A stretch of 64,000 nucleotides of DNA from Dethiosulfovibrio peptidovorans DSM 11002 (GCF_000172975.1 NZ_ABTR02000001.1:1154501-1218500), one strand, 5' to 3'; positions 8,587 to 16,714 are shown, numbered from the stretch's first letter. Notes: generated by a model not told the origin, from the sequence alone. A program made the numbers and translations.

Positions 8587-9538
8587 ATTTGGGAGCGAAG
8601 GTCGATTCTTCTCGAAGAGCCTCGAAAAGCTCTCTCTCTCGATCTGTCAGCTTCTCCGGAATCACGATCTCGATCTTCACGTAAAGATCTCCGTTTCCGC
8701 TGCCCCTGAGGGGAAGTCCCTTTCCCTTAAGTCTTAGTCTCCTGCCGGACTGGGTTCCCGGAGGCAGCTTTATCTTCACCGGTCCGTCCAGGGTGGAAAC
8801 GGCTAGAGCGTCCATCCCCAAGGCTGCGTCCCAGGGGGTTACCTTGACCGTAGTCGTCAGATCGTGTCCTCTTACCTCGAACCTGGGATCCTCGATCAAC
8901 TTGACCGTGATATGCAGATCCCCTCTGGGGCCCCCTCCGGACTGTCCCCCCTGGCCTTTAAGGGTCAACTTGCTGCCGTCGGCGATTCCTCTCGGAAGAT
9001 TCACCTCCAATGTCCTTCGTCCTCTCGGCCCCTGCAAGGTCATCTTCCTCTTTATGGGAGCTTTTGCCGCGTCGGAAAGGGGAATCTCCAGGGTCACTGA
9101 CTGATCCTGTCCTCTGGATGGGGCTCCTCCTCCGAAAAACATATCGTCTTCCATGGACATACCGTCCATTCCCATCCCGCCCATGTTGCCGAAGATGGTC
9201 TTGAAGAAATCGCTGAAGCCCCCCATATCCCCGCCGAAATCCATGTGAACCCTTCCGCCCCCGGGGCCGTAGCTTCCGTATCCCCCGCCGGGAGGGGCGA
9301 AATCCTGGCCGTTCTGCCAGTTGGGGCCAAGCTCGTCGTACAGCTTTCTCTTCTTGGGATCCCGAAGCACCTCGTAGGCCTCGTTGATCTCTTTATATCT
9401 CTTCTCTCCCTCGGCGCTCTTGTTCACGTCGGGGTGATACTTCTTGGCCAGCTTCCTGTATGCTCGCTTTATCTCCGATTCCTGAGCGTTTCTGGAAACG
9501 CCCAGAATCTCGTAGTAGTCCTTGTATTGTACCGACAT
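8585..9538 (-). CDS. DnaJ/CbpA-type J-domain co-chaperone
   Basis: A 317-residue type II J-protein, a cytoplasmic partner of DnaK. The J domain spans residues 5-70 with the HPD motif at 35-37. A long Gly/Met-rich linker (about 75-140) follows. Two substrate-binding beta-sandwich domains follow from about 145 ([13 protein letters not shown] ... [10 protein letters not shown]). The cysteine zinc-finger domain of canonical DnaJ is absent, so it is closer to CbpA. No dnaK or grpE is adjacent, and no CIRCE-like element is seen in front. The protein ends with [10 protein letters not shown]. Confidence 0.9.
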   Translation of the reverse strand: MSVQYKDYYEILGVSRNAQESEIKRAYRKLAKKYHPDVNKSAEGEKRYKEINEAYEVLRDPKKRKLYDELGPNWQNGQDFAPPGGGYGSYGPGGGRVHMDFGGDMGGFSDFFKTIFGNMGGMGMDGMSMEDDMFFGGGAPSRGQDQSVTLEIPLSDAAKAPIKRKMTLQGPRGRRTLEVNLPRGIADGSKLTLKGQGGQSGGGPRGDLHITVKLIEDPRFEVRGHDLTTTVKVTPWDAALGMDALAVSTLDGPVKIKLPPGTQSGRRLRLKGKGLPLRGSGNGDLYVKIEIVIPEKLTDRERELFEALREESTFAPK

Positions 9539-9584
9539 GGGACGGCCTCCCTTATCTCATGTTTGACATATCTTGACCTTGGAG

Positions 9585-9613
9585 ATTATACAGTGATATG
9601 CCCCCTTTGTGAA
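9585..9613 (-). promoter_or_regulatory. Promoter of the dnaJ-like gene
   Basis: On the minus strand: TTCACA (9613-9608), 17-nt spacer, perfect TATAAT (9590-9585), about 47 nt upstream of the ATG. Confidence 0.75.
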
Positions 9614-9641
9614 CCCCTGACCTTAAATCCCACTAGAAAGC

Positions 9642-9670
9642 TTGTGTTTTGTCTCCCTATGGCATATACT
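9642..9670 (+). promoter_or_regulatory. Probable promoter of the Fe-S assembly operon
   Basis: TTGTGT (9642-9647), 17-nt spacer, TATACT (9665-9670), giving a leader of about 75 nt. A second candidate is TTGACA (9563-9568) with TATACA (9587-9592) at 18-nt spacing. It overlaps the divergent dnaJ promoter. Confidence 0.45.
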
Positions 9671-9698
9671 CTCTTCGTAGGGGAAAAGGTCTTTTTTT

Positions 9699-9726
9699 AT
9701 GGCGACGTCCGTCGCGATATCGCCAT
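9699..9726 (+). other. Inverted repeat in the leader of the Fe-S operon
   Basis: ATGGCGA (9699-9705) pairs with TCGCCAT (9720-9726). A competing inner stem GCGAC/GTCGC lies in the same stretch. It sits in the untranslated leader just before the ribosome site of the first gene, so it could be a protein-binding site or a translation-control hairpin. It has no U-tract and is not a terminator. Confidence 0.4.
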
Positions 9727-9748
9727 TTATATGGAGGAGGAATGGGGA

Positions 9749-10573
9749 ATGAATTCGACGACACTGTTGGAGGTCAACGACCTTCACGTGGAGGTCGAGG
9801 GCCGGGAGGTCCTGAAGGGCGTGTCCCTGAAGATCGGCGAGGGCGAAGTCCACGCCGTCTTCGGACCGAACGGTTCTGGCAAGACGACCCTTCTAGGAAG
9901 CGTCATGGGGCTCGGTAAATACCGTGTCACTAAAGGGACGATTCTGTTCGGAGGAACCGACATCACCGGTATGTCCGTGGACGAAAGGGCCCGCCTCGGC
10001 GTGGGGATGTCGTTCCAGAGGCCTCCGACCATAAACGGCGTAAAGCTCAGATCGCTGCTCGAGATATGCGACGGAGGCGACTCCGCCGAGATAGAGGCCC
10101 TTTCGGAAAAACTGAACGTAACTCCTTTTCTGGACCGAGAGGTCAACGCCGGACTGTCCGGCGGCGAGCTCAAGAGGGTGGAGTTGCTTCAGTTGCTACT
10201 TCAGAAGCCCGAGCTGGTATTTCTGGACGAGCCCGAGTCCGGCGTTGACCTGGAGAATATGGCCCTCATAGGGCGGGCCTCCGCGTCGGTGCTTGGAAGG
10301 GAGAGGCCCATGTCCGCCTGCGACGGCTGTCCCGGAATATCCTGTAGGGTGGACATCTCCCTGAAGGAGATGAAAGAGCTTCGCTACAAGGCGGGGCTTA
10401 TCATAACCCACACGGGCCACATAATGGACTATGTCAACGTGGACAAAGGCCACGTCATGATGGACGGACGGATAGTCTGCTCCGGAAACGCCGGGGATAT
10501 CCTGGCGGAGATCCGTCGAAGCGGATACTCCGAGTGCTTCCGCTGTCTCGTAAAGGAAGGGGTGCGGAGCTGA
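9749..10573 (+). CDS. SufC/SmsC-like Fe-S assembly ATPase
   Basis: A 274-residue cytoplasmic ABC-type ATPase of Fe-S cluster assembly. ATG 9749 is chosen because GGAGGAGGA lies 7 nt upstream; an in-frame ATG at 9731 has no such site. Walker A GPNGSGKTT is at 39-47, signature LSGGELKR near 136 and Walker B LVFLDEPESGVD near 155. Unlike standard SufC it carries an insertion with Cys191, Cys194 and Cys199 (CX2CX4C, in CDGCPGISC), and a CX2C (CFRC) near the C-terminus. It overlaps the next gene by one base (TGATG). Two genes only, with no sufS, sufU or sufE, match the minimal SUF-like (SMS) arrangement described in anaerobes. Confidence 0.85.
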   Translation: MNSTTLLEVNDLHVEVEGREVLKGVSLKIGEGEVHAVFGPNGSGKTTLLGSVMGLGKYRVTKGTILFGGTDITGMSVDERARLGVGMSFQRPPTINGVKLRSLLEICDGGDSAEIEALSEKLNVTPFLDREVNAGLSGGELKRVELLQLLLQKPELVFLDEPESGVDLENMALIGRASASVLGRERPMSACDGCPGISCRVDISLKEMKELRYKAGLIITHTGHIMDYVNVDKGHVMMDGRIVCSGNAGDILAEIRRSGYSECFRCLVKEGVRS

Positions 10574-11706
10574 TGGACATAGATAGAAAGGCCTACGGAC
10601 ACAGGGCTCCCGAGAGGCCCGAGCTGTCCAGACTGGCAGACCTTCCCGAGGAGGACAAAGCCACACTGGTCCGAAGCGGAATAGACCCGGACGCCCAGGT
10701 CTCCGGCAGCTTCATGCTGACCGACAGCTCCACCGTTCACTGCGACTGCTCCGATCCCAACGTCGAGGTGCTTCCTATGCAGACCGCCATGGATCTTCAC
10801 GACGGTCTGAAGGAATACAGCTGGAAGCTCATGGAAAAGGAATCGGACCAGGTCGACGGAGGCTATTTCATAAGGTCCAGGCCGGGAGCCACCGTCACAT
10901 ATCCGCTCCAAACCTGTCTCTACCTGGCGGAGGATCGATCCGCCCAGGACGTCCACAACATAGTGATAGCCGAGGAGGGATCCACCCTCAACATACTGAG
11001 CGGCTGCGCCTCCGCTCCGGGGGTGCGGTCCGGTCTACACGTGGGGATATCGGAGATCTACGTCAAAAAGGGAGCGACCCTGTCGTTCACCATGGTCCAC
11101 AACTGGGCGGAGGAAATGGCGGTCCGTCCCAAGACCAAGATAATGGTGGAGGAAGGGGGTACCTTCATCTCCAACTACATATGCCTGAAGCCGGCCAAGG
11201 ACCTGGTAATGTACCCTACCGCTACCCTTAACGGCCAGGGGGCCGTGGCCACCTTCAACAGTGTCTTTCTGTCCACTCCGGGATCCACCATAGACTCGGG
11301 GTCTCGGGTGATATTGAAGGCCCCCGACACCAGGGCCGAGGTCGTCTCCAGAGCCGTCTCCATGGGGGGAAAGATATACGCCAGGGGGCATCTGGTGGGA
11401 GAGGTGCCGGGGGTGAAGGCCCATCTGGAGTGCGACGGCCTCATCCTCTCCGATAGCGGACTTATCCACGCCATTCCCGAGCTTGAGGCCCGCTGCAACG
11501 ACCTGGAGATGTCCCACGAGGCGGCGGTGGGAAAGATAGCCCAGGAGGAGATAGAGTATCTCATGGCCCGGGGGGTCTCTGAGGAGGACGCTCGGTCGCT
11601 CATAATAAAGGGATTCCTGTCGCTGGACATAATGGGCTTGCCCGACGAGCTCAAGAGAGACATGGAGGAAACCATCCAGAAGGCCGGATCGGAAGGAGCC
11701 ATGTAA
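10573..11706 (+). CDS. SufB/SufD/SmsB-like Fe-S scaffold protein
   Basis: A 377-residue member of the SufBD family. The first Met after the ATPase stop (one-base overlap) is the likely start. The core is the parallel beta-helix typical of SufB/SufD (from about residue 90 to 300), ending in HLECDGLILSDSG and IPELEA, the conserved block of this family. An all-helical C-terminal part (MSHEAAVGKIAQEEIEYLMA onwards) is also typical. As the only SufBD protein here it would form a homodimer on two copies of the ATPase. Cluster assembly in the cytoplasm is inferred from the family. Confidence 0.85.
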   Translation: MDIDRKAYGHRAPERPELSRLADLPEEDKATLVRSGIDPDAQVSGSFMLTDSSTVHCDCSDPNVEVLPMQTAMDLHDGLKEYSWKLMEKESDQVDGGYFIRSRPGATVTYPLQTCLYLAEDRSAQDVHNIVIAEEGSTLNILSGCASAPGVRSGLHVGISEIYVKKGATLSFTMVHNWAEEMAVRPKTKIMVEEGGTFISNYICLKPAKDLVMYPTATLNGQGAVATFNSVFLSTPGSTIDSGSRVILKAPDTRAEVVSRAVSMGGKIYARGHLVGEVPGVKAHLECDGLILSDSGLIHAIPELEARCNDLEMSHEAAVGKIAQEEIEYLMARGVSEEDARSLIIKGFLSLDIMGLPDELKRDMEETIQKAGSEGAM

Positions 11707-11731
11707 CATCCGAAAGGACGGAGGTATAGCC

Positions 11732-11929
11732 ATGACGAGTCATTTGCTCAAGGTACCGGATATGTCCTGCGCCCACTGCGAGGCCAGGATAACCGCCATA
11801 CTGGAAGAAATGAAAATTCCCAGTTTCTCGGTAAACCTGTCGGAAAAGACCGTCACGGTCGAGACAGACGACCTTAAAAGGGTGATAGATGCCCTCGACG
11901 ACGGCGGCTACGAGGCCGAGGAGATCTAG
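11732..11929 (+). CDS. Heavy-metal-associated (HMA/CopZ-like) protein
   Basis: A 65-residue ferredoxin-like HMA domain with the metal site MSCAHC (Cys11, Cys14 region). It is the size of CopZ chaperones. A ribosome site GGACGGAGG precedes it. It lies between the Fe-S operon and copA and is followed by its own terminator. It is a likely soluble copper(I) chaperone for the P-type ATPase downstream, though HMA domains can bind other soft metals. Confidence 0.85.
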   Translation: MTSHLLKVPDMSCAHCEARITAILEEMKIPSFSVNLSEKTVTVETDDLKRVIDALDDGGYEAEEI

Positions 11930-11951
11930 CGGGGGAAACCCCGCTTTTTTT
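11928..11951 (+). terminator. Rho-independent terminator
   Basis: AGCGGGG/CCCCGCT stem with an AAA-containing loop and a seven-T run. It overlaps the stop of the HMA gene. Confidence 0.85.
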
Positions 11952-11956
11952 ATCCC

Positions 11957-12181
11957 ATGAAATACGGACGGTTTCTATGGGTCTCGTTTCTCGGAGGGAT
12001 CGCCAGAGGCGTAGGCTTCGCCCTGGGCCTGACCGTGGTGGCGGCGGCCCTTCTTTGGGGACTGGTCGGGTTTCTCAATACAGTGGTGGACTGGAACCTG
12101 CCCTTCGTCGGTAAATACGTGGCCCAGTTTCTGCAGGTGGTAAACGATCAGATGCATCTGCTTCAAAACGGCGTCAGATAG
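11957..12181 (+). CDS. Small membrane protein, DUF5665-like
   Basis: A 74-residue protein with one or two hydrophobic segments (about residues 8-40, GFALGLTVVAAALLWGLVGF) followed by an amphipathic tail. The size and the pattern LGGIARGVGFALG resemble small DUF5665-type membrane proteins of anaerobes. The start follows directly on the preceding terminator and no strong ribosome site is visible. It sits just upstream of copA with a 23-nt gap, so co-transcription is likely. Function unknown. Confidence 0.6.
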   Translation: MKYGRFLWVSFLGGIARGVGFALGLTVVAAALLWGLVGFLNTVVDWNLPFVGKYVAQFLQVVNDQMHLLQNGVR

Positions 12182-12204
12182 GGCGACTGTGAAAGGATGA
12201 GAGC

Positions 12205-14358
12205 ATGGGAGAGGAGAAAAAGAGCGTATCGCTCACAGTGACTGGGATGACCTGTGCATCCTGTTCCAGAATAGTGGAGAAAAGACTTTCGAAGATCGAC
12301 GGAGTCGCCTTCGCTGCGGTCAACCTGGGCACCGAGACGGCCTTCGTCGTATTGGAAAAGGACGTGCCGCTTCAGACCCTGGAGGAGGCCGTGACCAAGG
12401 CGGGATACGGCATCTCTTGGGAGAGACCGGCGGATCTGGAGAGCAGGCGTTACTTCGAGGCCAGACGAAACCTTATCCTCGCCTGGGTCGTCACAGGCCC
12501 CCTGATGGCCCTGATGATACCCCACATGGCGGGCTATCACGTCTTTGGTTATCACTGGATGGAGATAGCCGGAGGTGCTCTGGTGATATTCGGTGCCGGA
12601 TGGCGTTCTCTCAGAGGGGCCTGGATAGCCCTCAGCCACGGACACGGCAACATGGACGTGCTGGTCTGTCTCGGAGCTCTGGCGGCGTGGTCCACGGCCA
12701 TACTGGCCCAGTCCGGCGTCGCCGTATCGTCCTTCGGGGCGGTGGGGGCCATGATAGTTGCCCTTCACGTAACGGGACGGTTCATAGAGTCTCACCTAAG
12801 GGACAGGGCCTCCAAGGAGATCAGGGCCCTTGTGGGAATACAGGCCCGGGAGGCCAGAGTGGTCCGAGACGACGGAGAGGTCACCGTTCCGATAGAGGCG
12901 GTGTCGTCCGGGATGGTCCTGTCGGTTCGGCCGGGAGAGAGGATACCATCCGACGGAGTCGTGCTATCCGGCCGCTCCGCCGTGGACGAGTCCATGATAA
13001 CAGGGGAGCCCATTCCGGTATCCAAGGAAGAGGGGCACGAGGTCACTGGGGGGTCCGTCGCTGTGACGGGGTCTTTGAAAATAGAGGTTACCCGCACCGG
13101 AGAGGACACGTTTTTGTCCAGAATGATAGCCCTCATAGAGGAGGCCCAGGGAGCCAAGATACCCATACAGGCCTTCGCAGACAGGATGACCGGGGCCTTC
13201 GTGCCGGTGGTGGCCTTCTTGGCACTGGCATCCGGTCTGTTCTGGTATCTCGGGGTGGACCGTTTCGGATGGATACTGGACCAGGCATCCCGCTGGATAC
13301 CCTGGGTCGTCTCCGCAAGAGATCCCCTCTCGGTAGGGCTCTTCGCCTTCGTCACCACCATAGTGATAGCCTGTCCCTGCGCCCTTGGGCTGGCTACCCC
13401 CATGGCCCTCATAACCGGAACCGGCGCCGCCTCCAGAAAGGGCATAGTGATAGGCAACGCCGAGGCCATACAGACCGCCGGAGACGTAACGGTGGTGGTG
13501 CTGGACAAGACCGGCACCCTGACGGAGGGGCACCCCGAGGTGACTCGGATATCTCTGGATCCCCGATCTCTGGCCGTGGCGGTGGCCATGGAGTCGGCGT
13601 CCAACCACCCTCTTGCCAAGGCCATAGCCGCTCTGGATGCCGACCCCATAGACATGGAATCGGTGGAGGAGATAGCCGGAGAGGGACTGACCGCCGTAGT
13701 GGACGGCGAGACCTGGACCCTGGGACGACCGAAGTCCATGGAAAACTACGAGGAGATGACCCAGGCGGGCCGGACCGTGGTGGAGGTCCGAAAGGATGGC
13801 GAGGTCATGGGATTTCTGGCCCTGGAGGACCCCATCAGGCCGGAGTCGGCCGACGCAGTGTCTGAGCTTAAAAAACTGGGCATAAGGCCGGTGATGGCCA
13901 CCGGAGACAACCGAGGCGCCGCCGAGCTGGTGGCGGACGCCGTCGGAATAGACCGATCGGATGTCCATGCCGGTATTAAACCGGAGGACAAACTGGCCAT
14001 AATCCGATCAGAGCAGAGCAAGGGCGGCAAGGTCCTGATGGTGGGAGATGGCATGAACGACGCCGCGGCCCTCAAGGGCGCCGACGTCGGGGTCGCGGTA
14101 GGATCCGGTACCGACTTGGCCATAGATAGCGCCGACATGGTTATAGTCTCCGGCGGAGCGGAACGCATCGCCCAGGGAATAGCCCTTTCCAGAAAGACCT
14201 TCTCCGTCATAAGGCAGAACCTGTTTTGGGCTTTTGGCTACAACCTGTTGGCCCTTCCCCTGGCCATGGCGGGATTGCTTCATCCGGTGGTGGCCGAGGT
14301 CGCTATGACATTCAGCTCCATATCGGTGATACTCAACTCCATGAGAGTCGGTCGTTGA
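12205..14358 (+). CDS. copA: Copper-type P1B ATPase (CopA-like)
   Basis: A 717-residue heavy-metal exporting ATPase in the inner membrane. One N-terminal HMA domain has Cys17 and Cys20 (GMTCASC). The actuator loop has TGE (MITGEPIPV). The membrane metal site is CPC (residues about 390-392 in ACPCALGLATP), the signature of the Cu+/Ag+ subgroup. The phosphorylation motif is DKTGTLTEG near 434, the HP motif is SNHPLAKAI, and the hinge is GDGMNDAAAL. It exports Cu(I) from the cytoplasm. Neighbours are an HMA chaperone-like protein upstream and a NapH-like ferredoxin and glutaredoxin downstream. The stop codon overlaps the next promoter. Confidence 0.93.
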   Translation: MGEEKKSVSLTVTGMTCASCSRIVEKRLSKIDGVAFAAVNLGTETAFVVLEKDVPLQTLEEAVTKAGYGISWERPADLESRRYFEARRNLILAWVVTGPLMALMIPHMAGYHVFGYHWMEIAGGALVIFGAGWRSLRGAWIALSHGHGNMDVLVCLGALAAWSTAILAQSGVAVSSFGAVGAMIVALHVTGRFIESHLRDRASKEIRALVGIQAREARVVRDDGEVTVPIEAVSSGMVLSVRPGERIPSDGVVLSGRSAVDESMITGEPIPVSKEEGHEVTGGSVAVTGSLKIEVTRTGEDTFLSRMIALIEEAQGAKIPIQAFADRMTGAFVPVVAFLALASGLFWYLGVDRFGWILDQASRWIPWVVSARDPLSVGLFAFVTTIVIACPCALGLATPMALITGTGAASRKGIVIGNAEAIQTAGDVTVVVLDKTGTLTEGHPEVTRISLDPRSLAVAVAMESASNHPLAKAIAALDADPIDMESVEEIAGEGLTAVVDGETWTLGRPKSMENYEEMTQAGRTVVEVRKDGEVMGFLALEDPIRPESADAVSELKKLGIRPVMATGDNRGAAELVADAVGIDRSDVHAGIKPEDKLAIIRSEQSKGGKVLMVGDGMNDAAALKGADVGVAVGSGTDLAIDSADMVIVSGGAERIAQGIALSRKTFSVIRQNLFWAFGYNLLALPLAMAGLLHPVVAEVAMTFSSISVILNSMRVGR

Positions 14359-14383
14359 CAATCATACCCCCTTAGGGTATATT
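14355..14383 (+). promoter_or_regulatory. Promoter with CsoR/CstR-like operator
   Basis: TTGACA (14355-14360), 17-nt spacer, TATATT (14378-14383). The spacer and -10 are covered by a palindrome, ATACCC(CCTTA)GGGTAT at 14364-14380, of the kind bound by CsoR/CstR-family copper or persulfide repressors (family knowledge). A bound repressor would block the -10 directly. It controls the NapH-like gene and probably the glutaredoxin. Confidence 0.7.
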
Positions 14384-14414
14384 TGAGGCGAACTAGAGAG
14401 GGGGTCGTTCCATC

Positions 14415-14864
14415 GTGAGCGGAAAGTCCATTCGCTGGATATCGGCTTTTGTTTATGGTACCGTTATGGTAATAGGGTGGTGGTATCCCGTGGTCGCCCT
14501 CGCCGTTTTTCTCCTGATGGGGTTGGCCCTTTTGGCGGGGAAACGCAGGAAGTGGTGCGGTTCCTACTGTCCGAGAGGAAGCTTTCTCGACCTAGTGATG
14601 AAGAGGATATCGCCTAAGAAACCCATCCCCAGGTGGATGACGGGAAAGAGAATATGGTATATATCGATAGCGGTATTCCTGTGTATGTTCGGTTTTCAGG
14701 TGGTCGCCAGCGGATTGCTTGAGAGTTTTTCCTGGAAATTGATGGGAAAAGTAGCCTACAGGATGTGTTTCGTCACCTCCATGGTGGCGTTGCCTTTGGC
14801 GTTATGGAGAAACCATCGGGCCTGGTGTTCGATCTGTCCGGTTGGCAACTTGTTAAGACGTTAG
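14415..14864 (+). CDS. NapH/FixG-like membrane 4Fe-4S protein
   Basis: A 149-residue inner-membrane protein with three to four hydrophobic segments and two cysteine motifs, CGSYCPRG near 49-56 and CSICPVG near 140. These resemble the polyferredoxin-type CXXXCP patterns of NapH, FixG and CcoG. It is much shorter than NapH (about 270-300) and lacks the cytoplasmic ferredoxin repeats. It starts with GTG after GAGAGGGGG. The operator in front suggests induction by copper or sulfane sulfur. A role in membrane electron transfer to a thiol or metal target is an inference. Confidence 0.7.
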   Translation: MSGKSIRWISAFVYGTVMVIGWWYPVVALAVFLLMGLALLAGKRRKWCGSYCPRGSFLDLVMKRISPKKPIPRWMTGKRIWYISIAVFLCMFGFQVVASGLLESFSWKLMGKVAYRMCFVTSMVALPLALWRNHRAWCSICPVGNLLRR

Positions 14865-14903
14865 TTATCGCATATTTTTTCAGCCGAAAAAGGAGGAGTC
14901 GTC

Positions 14904-15134
14904 ATGACCGTAAAAGTTTACTCGACCCAGAGCTGTATCTGGTGCAAGAGAGTCAAGGAATATCTTACCGAGAAGGGCGTGGATTTCGAGCCTATAGACG
15001 TAGGAGCCGATAGAGAGGCTGCGAAGCAGATGGTCGCCAAGACCGGTCAGATGGGGGTTCCCGTCATAGATGTGGACGGTCGCTTTATCGTAGGCTTCGA
15101 CAAGGCGGCGTTGGACGAAGCCCTGGGGCTTTAG
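14904..15134 (+). CDS. Glutaredoxin-like protein (NrdH/YruB type)
   Basis: A 76-residue thioredoxin-fold protein with the active site CIWC (Cys11, Cys14) and the cis-proline block GVPVIDVDGRFIVGFD that binds glutathione-like or thiol substrates. It has AAAGGAGG in front and lies 39 nt after the NapH-like gene, probably in the same transcript. A strong terminator follows. A role in thiol or persulfide handling fits the operator upstream, but this is inferred. Confidence 0.88.
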   Translation: MTVKVYSTQSCIWCKRVKEYLTEKGVDFEPIDVGADREAAKQMVAKTGQMGVPVIDVDGRFIVGFDKAALDEALGL

Positions 15135-15158
15135 GTTAATCCGACAGTATATGTTTTT

Positions 15159-15190
15159 CGGCGGAGATCTGCTCTCCGCCGATTTTTTTA
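15159..15190 (+). terminator. Rho-independent terminator
   Basis: CGGCGGAGA/TCTCCGCCG stem followed by ATTTTTTTA. It ends the NapH-like/glutaredoxin transcript. Confidence 0.9.
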
Positions 15191-15271
15191 TCTTTTGCTC
15201 GACCCGGAGTTTTTATACGGAGAGTCTCTCGTGATAACATATAAAGATAAACGAGAGAGGAGCGAGAGCGC

Positions 15272-15676
15272 TTGAACTTGAAGAAAACCTTGGCGATGGT
15301 AGTCGGTTTAACGTTGTTGGTCGTGGCGATCTTTTTCGCCACGGAGCTTTACGATCACCGATCCATCTTGGGGACGGCGTTTTACAGGGAGAGGATATCT
15401 CTTCCCGATGGGTGTCGTTTTATAGTGATACTCTCGGAGGAAAATGAGGGAACCAGGATCCCCGTGGCGTCGGTATCTCGAAAACTGGAGGGCGAACAGG
15501 TCCCTCTTCCCTTCGAGCTGCTTTACAGGGAAAAGACGATATCGGAAGGAGCGGTCTACTCGCTTTCCGCCAGAATAGAGAGCGGGACGGGAGAACTGTT
15601 GTTCCTTACTGAAGATCCGGTTCCCATGCCGAAAGACGACGAGCCTGTCGAGATAATGTTGATATCGGTGAGATGA
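15272..15676 (+). CDS. YbaY/YscW-like secreted protein
   Basis: A 134-residue protein with an N-terminal membrane anchor or uncleaved signal (LAMVVGLTLLVVAIFFATEL). The following domain matches the YbaY/YscW style seen in small envelope proteins: YRERISLPDGCRFIVILSE, then VPLPFELLY and YSLSARIES. No lipobox Cys is present. It starts with TTG at 15272 after AGAGGAGCGAG; a TTG two codons later is possible. It lies alone between two terminators. Function unknown; in other bacteria such proteins sit in the envelope. Confidence 0.6.
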   Translation: MNLKKTLAMVVGLTLLVVAIFFATELYDHRSILGTAFYRERISLPDGCRFIVILSEENEGTRIPVASVSRKLEGEQVPLPFELLYREKTISEGAVYSLSARIESGTGELLFLTEDPVPMPKDDEPVEIMLISVR

Positions 15677-15714
15677 AGAAACCGCCCTGCGATTTATCGC
15701 AGGGCGGTTTCTTC
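15675..15714. terminator. Bidirectional terminator between convergent genes
   Basis: A perfect 19-bp stem (GAAGAAACCGCCCTGCGAT and its complement) with a TT loop, A-rich on one side and T-rich on the other. It separates the YbaY-like gene from the Spy-like gene. Confidence 0.88.
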
Positions 15715-15737
15715 ACCGGTTCTGTCTTCTATTGTCT

Positions 15738-16490
15738 CTAGCCGTTGCGTTTCCTCGAGTCGAATCTGGCGCCGCATTTTCCGGGGGTGGAGTCCTTCCT
15801 CATCTGGAACCTCTCTTTGCCCATGTTCTCGATCATCTGAAGTCGGAGCTCAACCTTTTTCTCCGCCAGGGCGGCCAGGTCCTCTGCCGATGCGTTGCCT
15901 GTCATTACCGAGTGGATTTCGTCCCTGAGGGCGTCCATTGCCTTCCGGTTGTCGGCTCTGGCCTTTTCAACGGCTTCGTTCCTGCCGGATCTGCCGGGCC
16001 TTCTCCCTCTGTCGTCGTGCCCTCTACGGAAGGGGCCTTCCTGGTGCCTTTTGTCCGCCAGCTTTTTCTGATCCTCGTCGAGAAGACCGTAGAGGTCGCG
16101 ATGAAGCTCCATCCTCTTGATCTCCAGGGCCACCATGTCCTTCTTCATCTCGGCGACCTTGCCCTCGTCTATAGTTCTCCCCGCCGACAGGTCGTAGCGA
16201 TAGTCCCTCAGGGCCCAGGCTGTTTTCCTAGCGAGTTCCGAGTTATCGTCGAACCACTTGCGCTCTATCTCTCCCATTTCGAGTTTCTGCTTCGCCGACA
16301 GGCTCAGATCGTCGCCCCAGCGGTTCATTCCCTGGCCGAAACCCATCATCGTCTGTCCGTCGTGATGCGTCCTATTACCTCGGTCCTGTCCTCTGCATCC
16401 GTCCCAAGCCTCGGCGCTCGCAGACATCGAACCGATCGTAACCGCCGCTACCGCCGCCAAAATAGCCAGTGTTCTCTTTCCCTTTTTCAT
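15738..16490 (-). CDS. Spy/CpxP/ZraP-like periplasmic stress protein
   Basis: A 250-residue secreted, highly charged helical protein. The start at 16490 follows GAGGAGG. The signal peptide is MKKGKRTLAILAAVAAVTIG with cleavage near SASA-EA. The mature part has two copies of the LTxxQ-style motif of the Spy/CpxP family in variant form (LSLSAKQKLEMGEIE near 65-80, and LLDEDQKKLAD near 138). It is rich in His, Met and acidic residues, as in ZraP. Members act as periplasmic chaperones or metal sensors and repress their two-component kinase. It is divergent from a CpxRA-like pair and shares a matching operator with it, which supports a Cpx-type circuit. Confidence 0.75.
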   Translation of the reverse strand: MKKGKRTLAILAAVAAVTIGSMSASAEAWDGCRGQDRGNRTHHDGQTMMGFGQGMNRWGDDLSLSAKQKLEMGEIERKWFDDNSELARKTAWALRDYRYDLSAGRTIDEGKVAEMKKDMVALEIKRMELHRDLYGLLDEDQKKLADKRHQEGPFRRGHDDRGRRPGRSGRNEAVEKARADNRKAMDALRDEIHSVMTGNASAEDLAALAEKKVELRLQMIENMGKERFQMRKDSTPGKCGARFDSRKRNG

Positions 16491-16555
16491 CTCTGAATTC
16501 CTCCTCTTGTCGATATAAGCTTCCCGTTCGGGGCTCTCTCTTTCGCTGTGACCCC

Positions 16556-16609
16556 ATTCTAGCCCGGGGCAGGTCAAGGTGCCTTATAGGAACGGTAAAG
16601 GAATGTAAG
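16556..16609 (-). promoter_or_regulatory. Promoter and CpxR-type box of the Spy/CpxP-like gene
   Basis: A -10 TAGAAT is read at 16561-16556 on the minus strand. Upstream of it, GTAAA-GGAAT-GTAAG (16595-16609 on the plus strand) matches the GTAAA-N5-GTAAA direct repeat known for E. coli CpxR in 9 of 10 bases. The box would lie about 45-60 nt before transcription start, a normal activator position. Confidence 0.6.
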
Positions 16610-16627
16610 GGAGGTAGCCGCATCGGT

Positions 16628-16667
16628 AAAAAAAGGGGACCCCCTGCCATTTGGGGGTGGCAGGGGG
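16628..16667 (-). terminator. Rho-independent terminator (minus strand)
   Basis: On the minus strand CCCCCTGCCA pairs with TGGCAGGGGG, followed by TCCCCTTTTTTT. It ends the unit that starts at the cobalamin riboswitch, about 50 nt after the gene remnant's stop. Confidence 0.85.
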
Positions 16668-16714
16668 GATGGGGAAAGAGTTTGCATCCCTATGGGGATG
16701 TCTCAGGAAGGGTC

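Noticed and set aside
12417-13865. Long alternative frame (482 codons) inside copA
   Set aside because: Arg/Gly-rich translation typical of a shifted frame in GC-rich DNA; copA is unambiguous.
15732-16496. Plus-strand frame of 254 codons over the Spy-like gene
   Set aside because: The minus-strand gene has a signal peptide, ribosome site and terminator; the plus frame starts within the bidirectional terminator region and has none of these.
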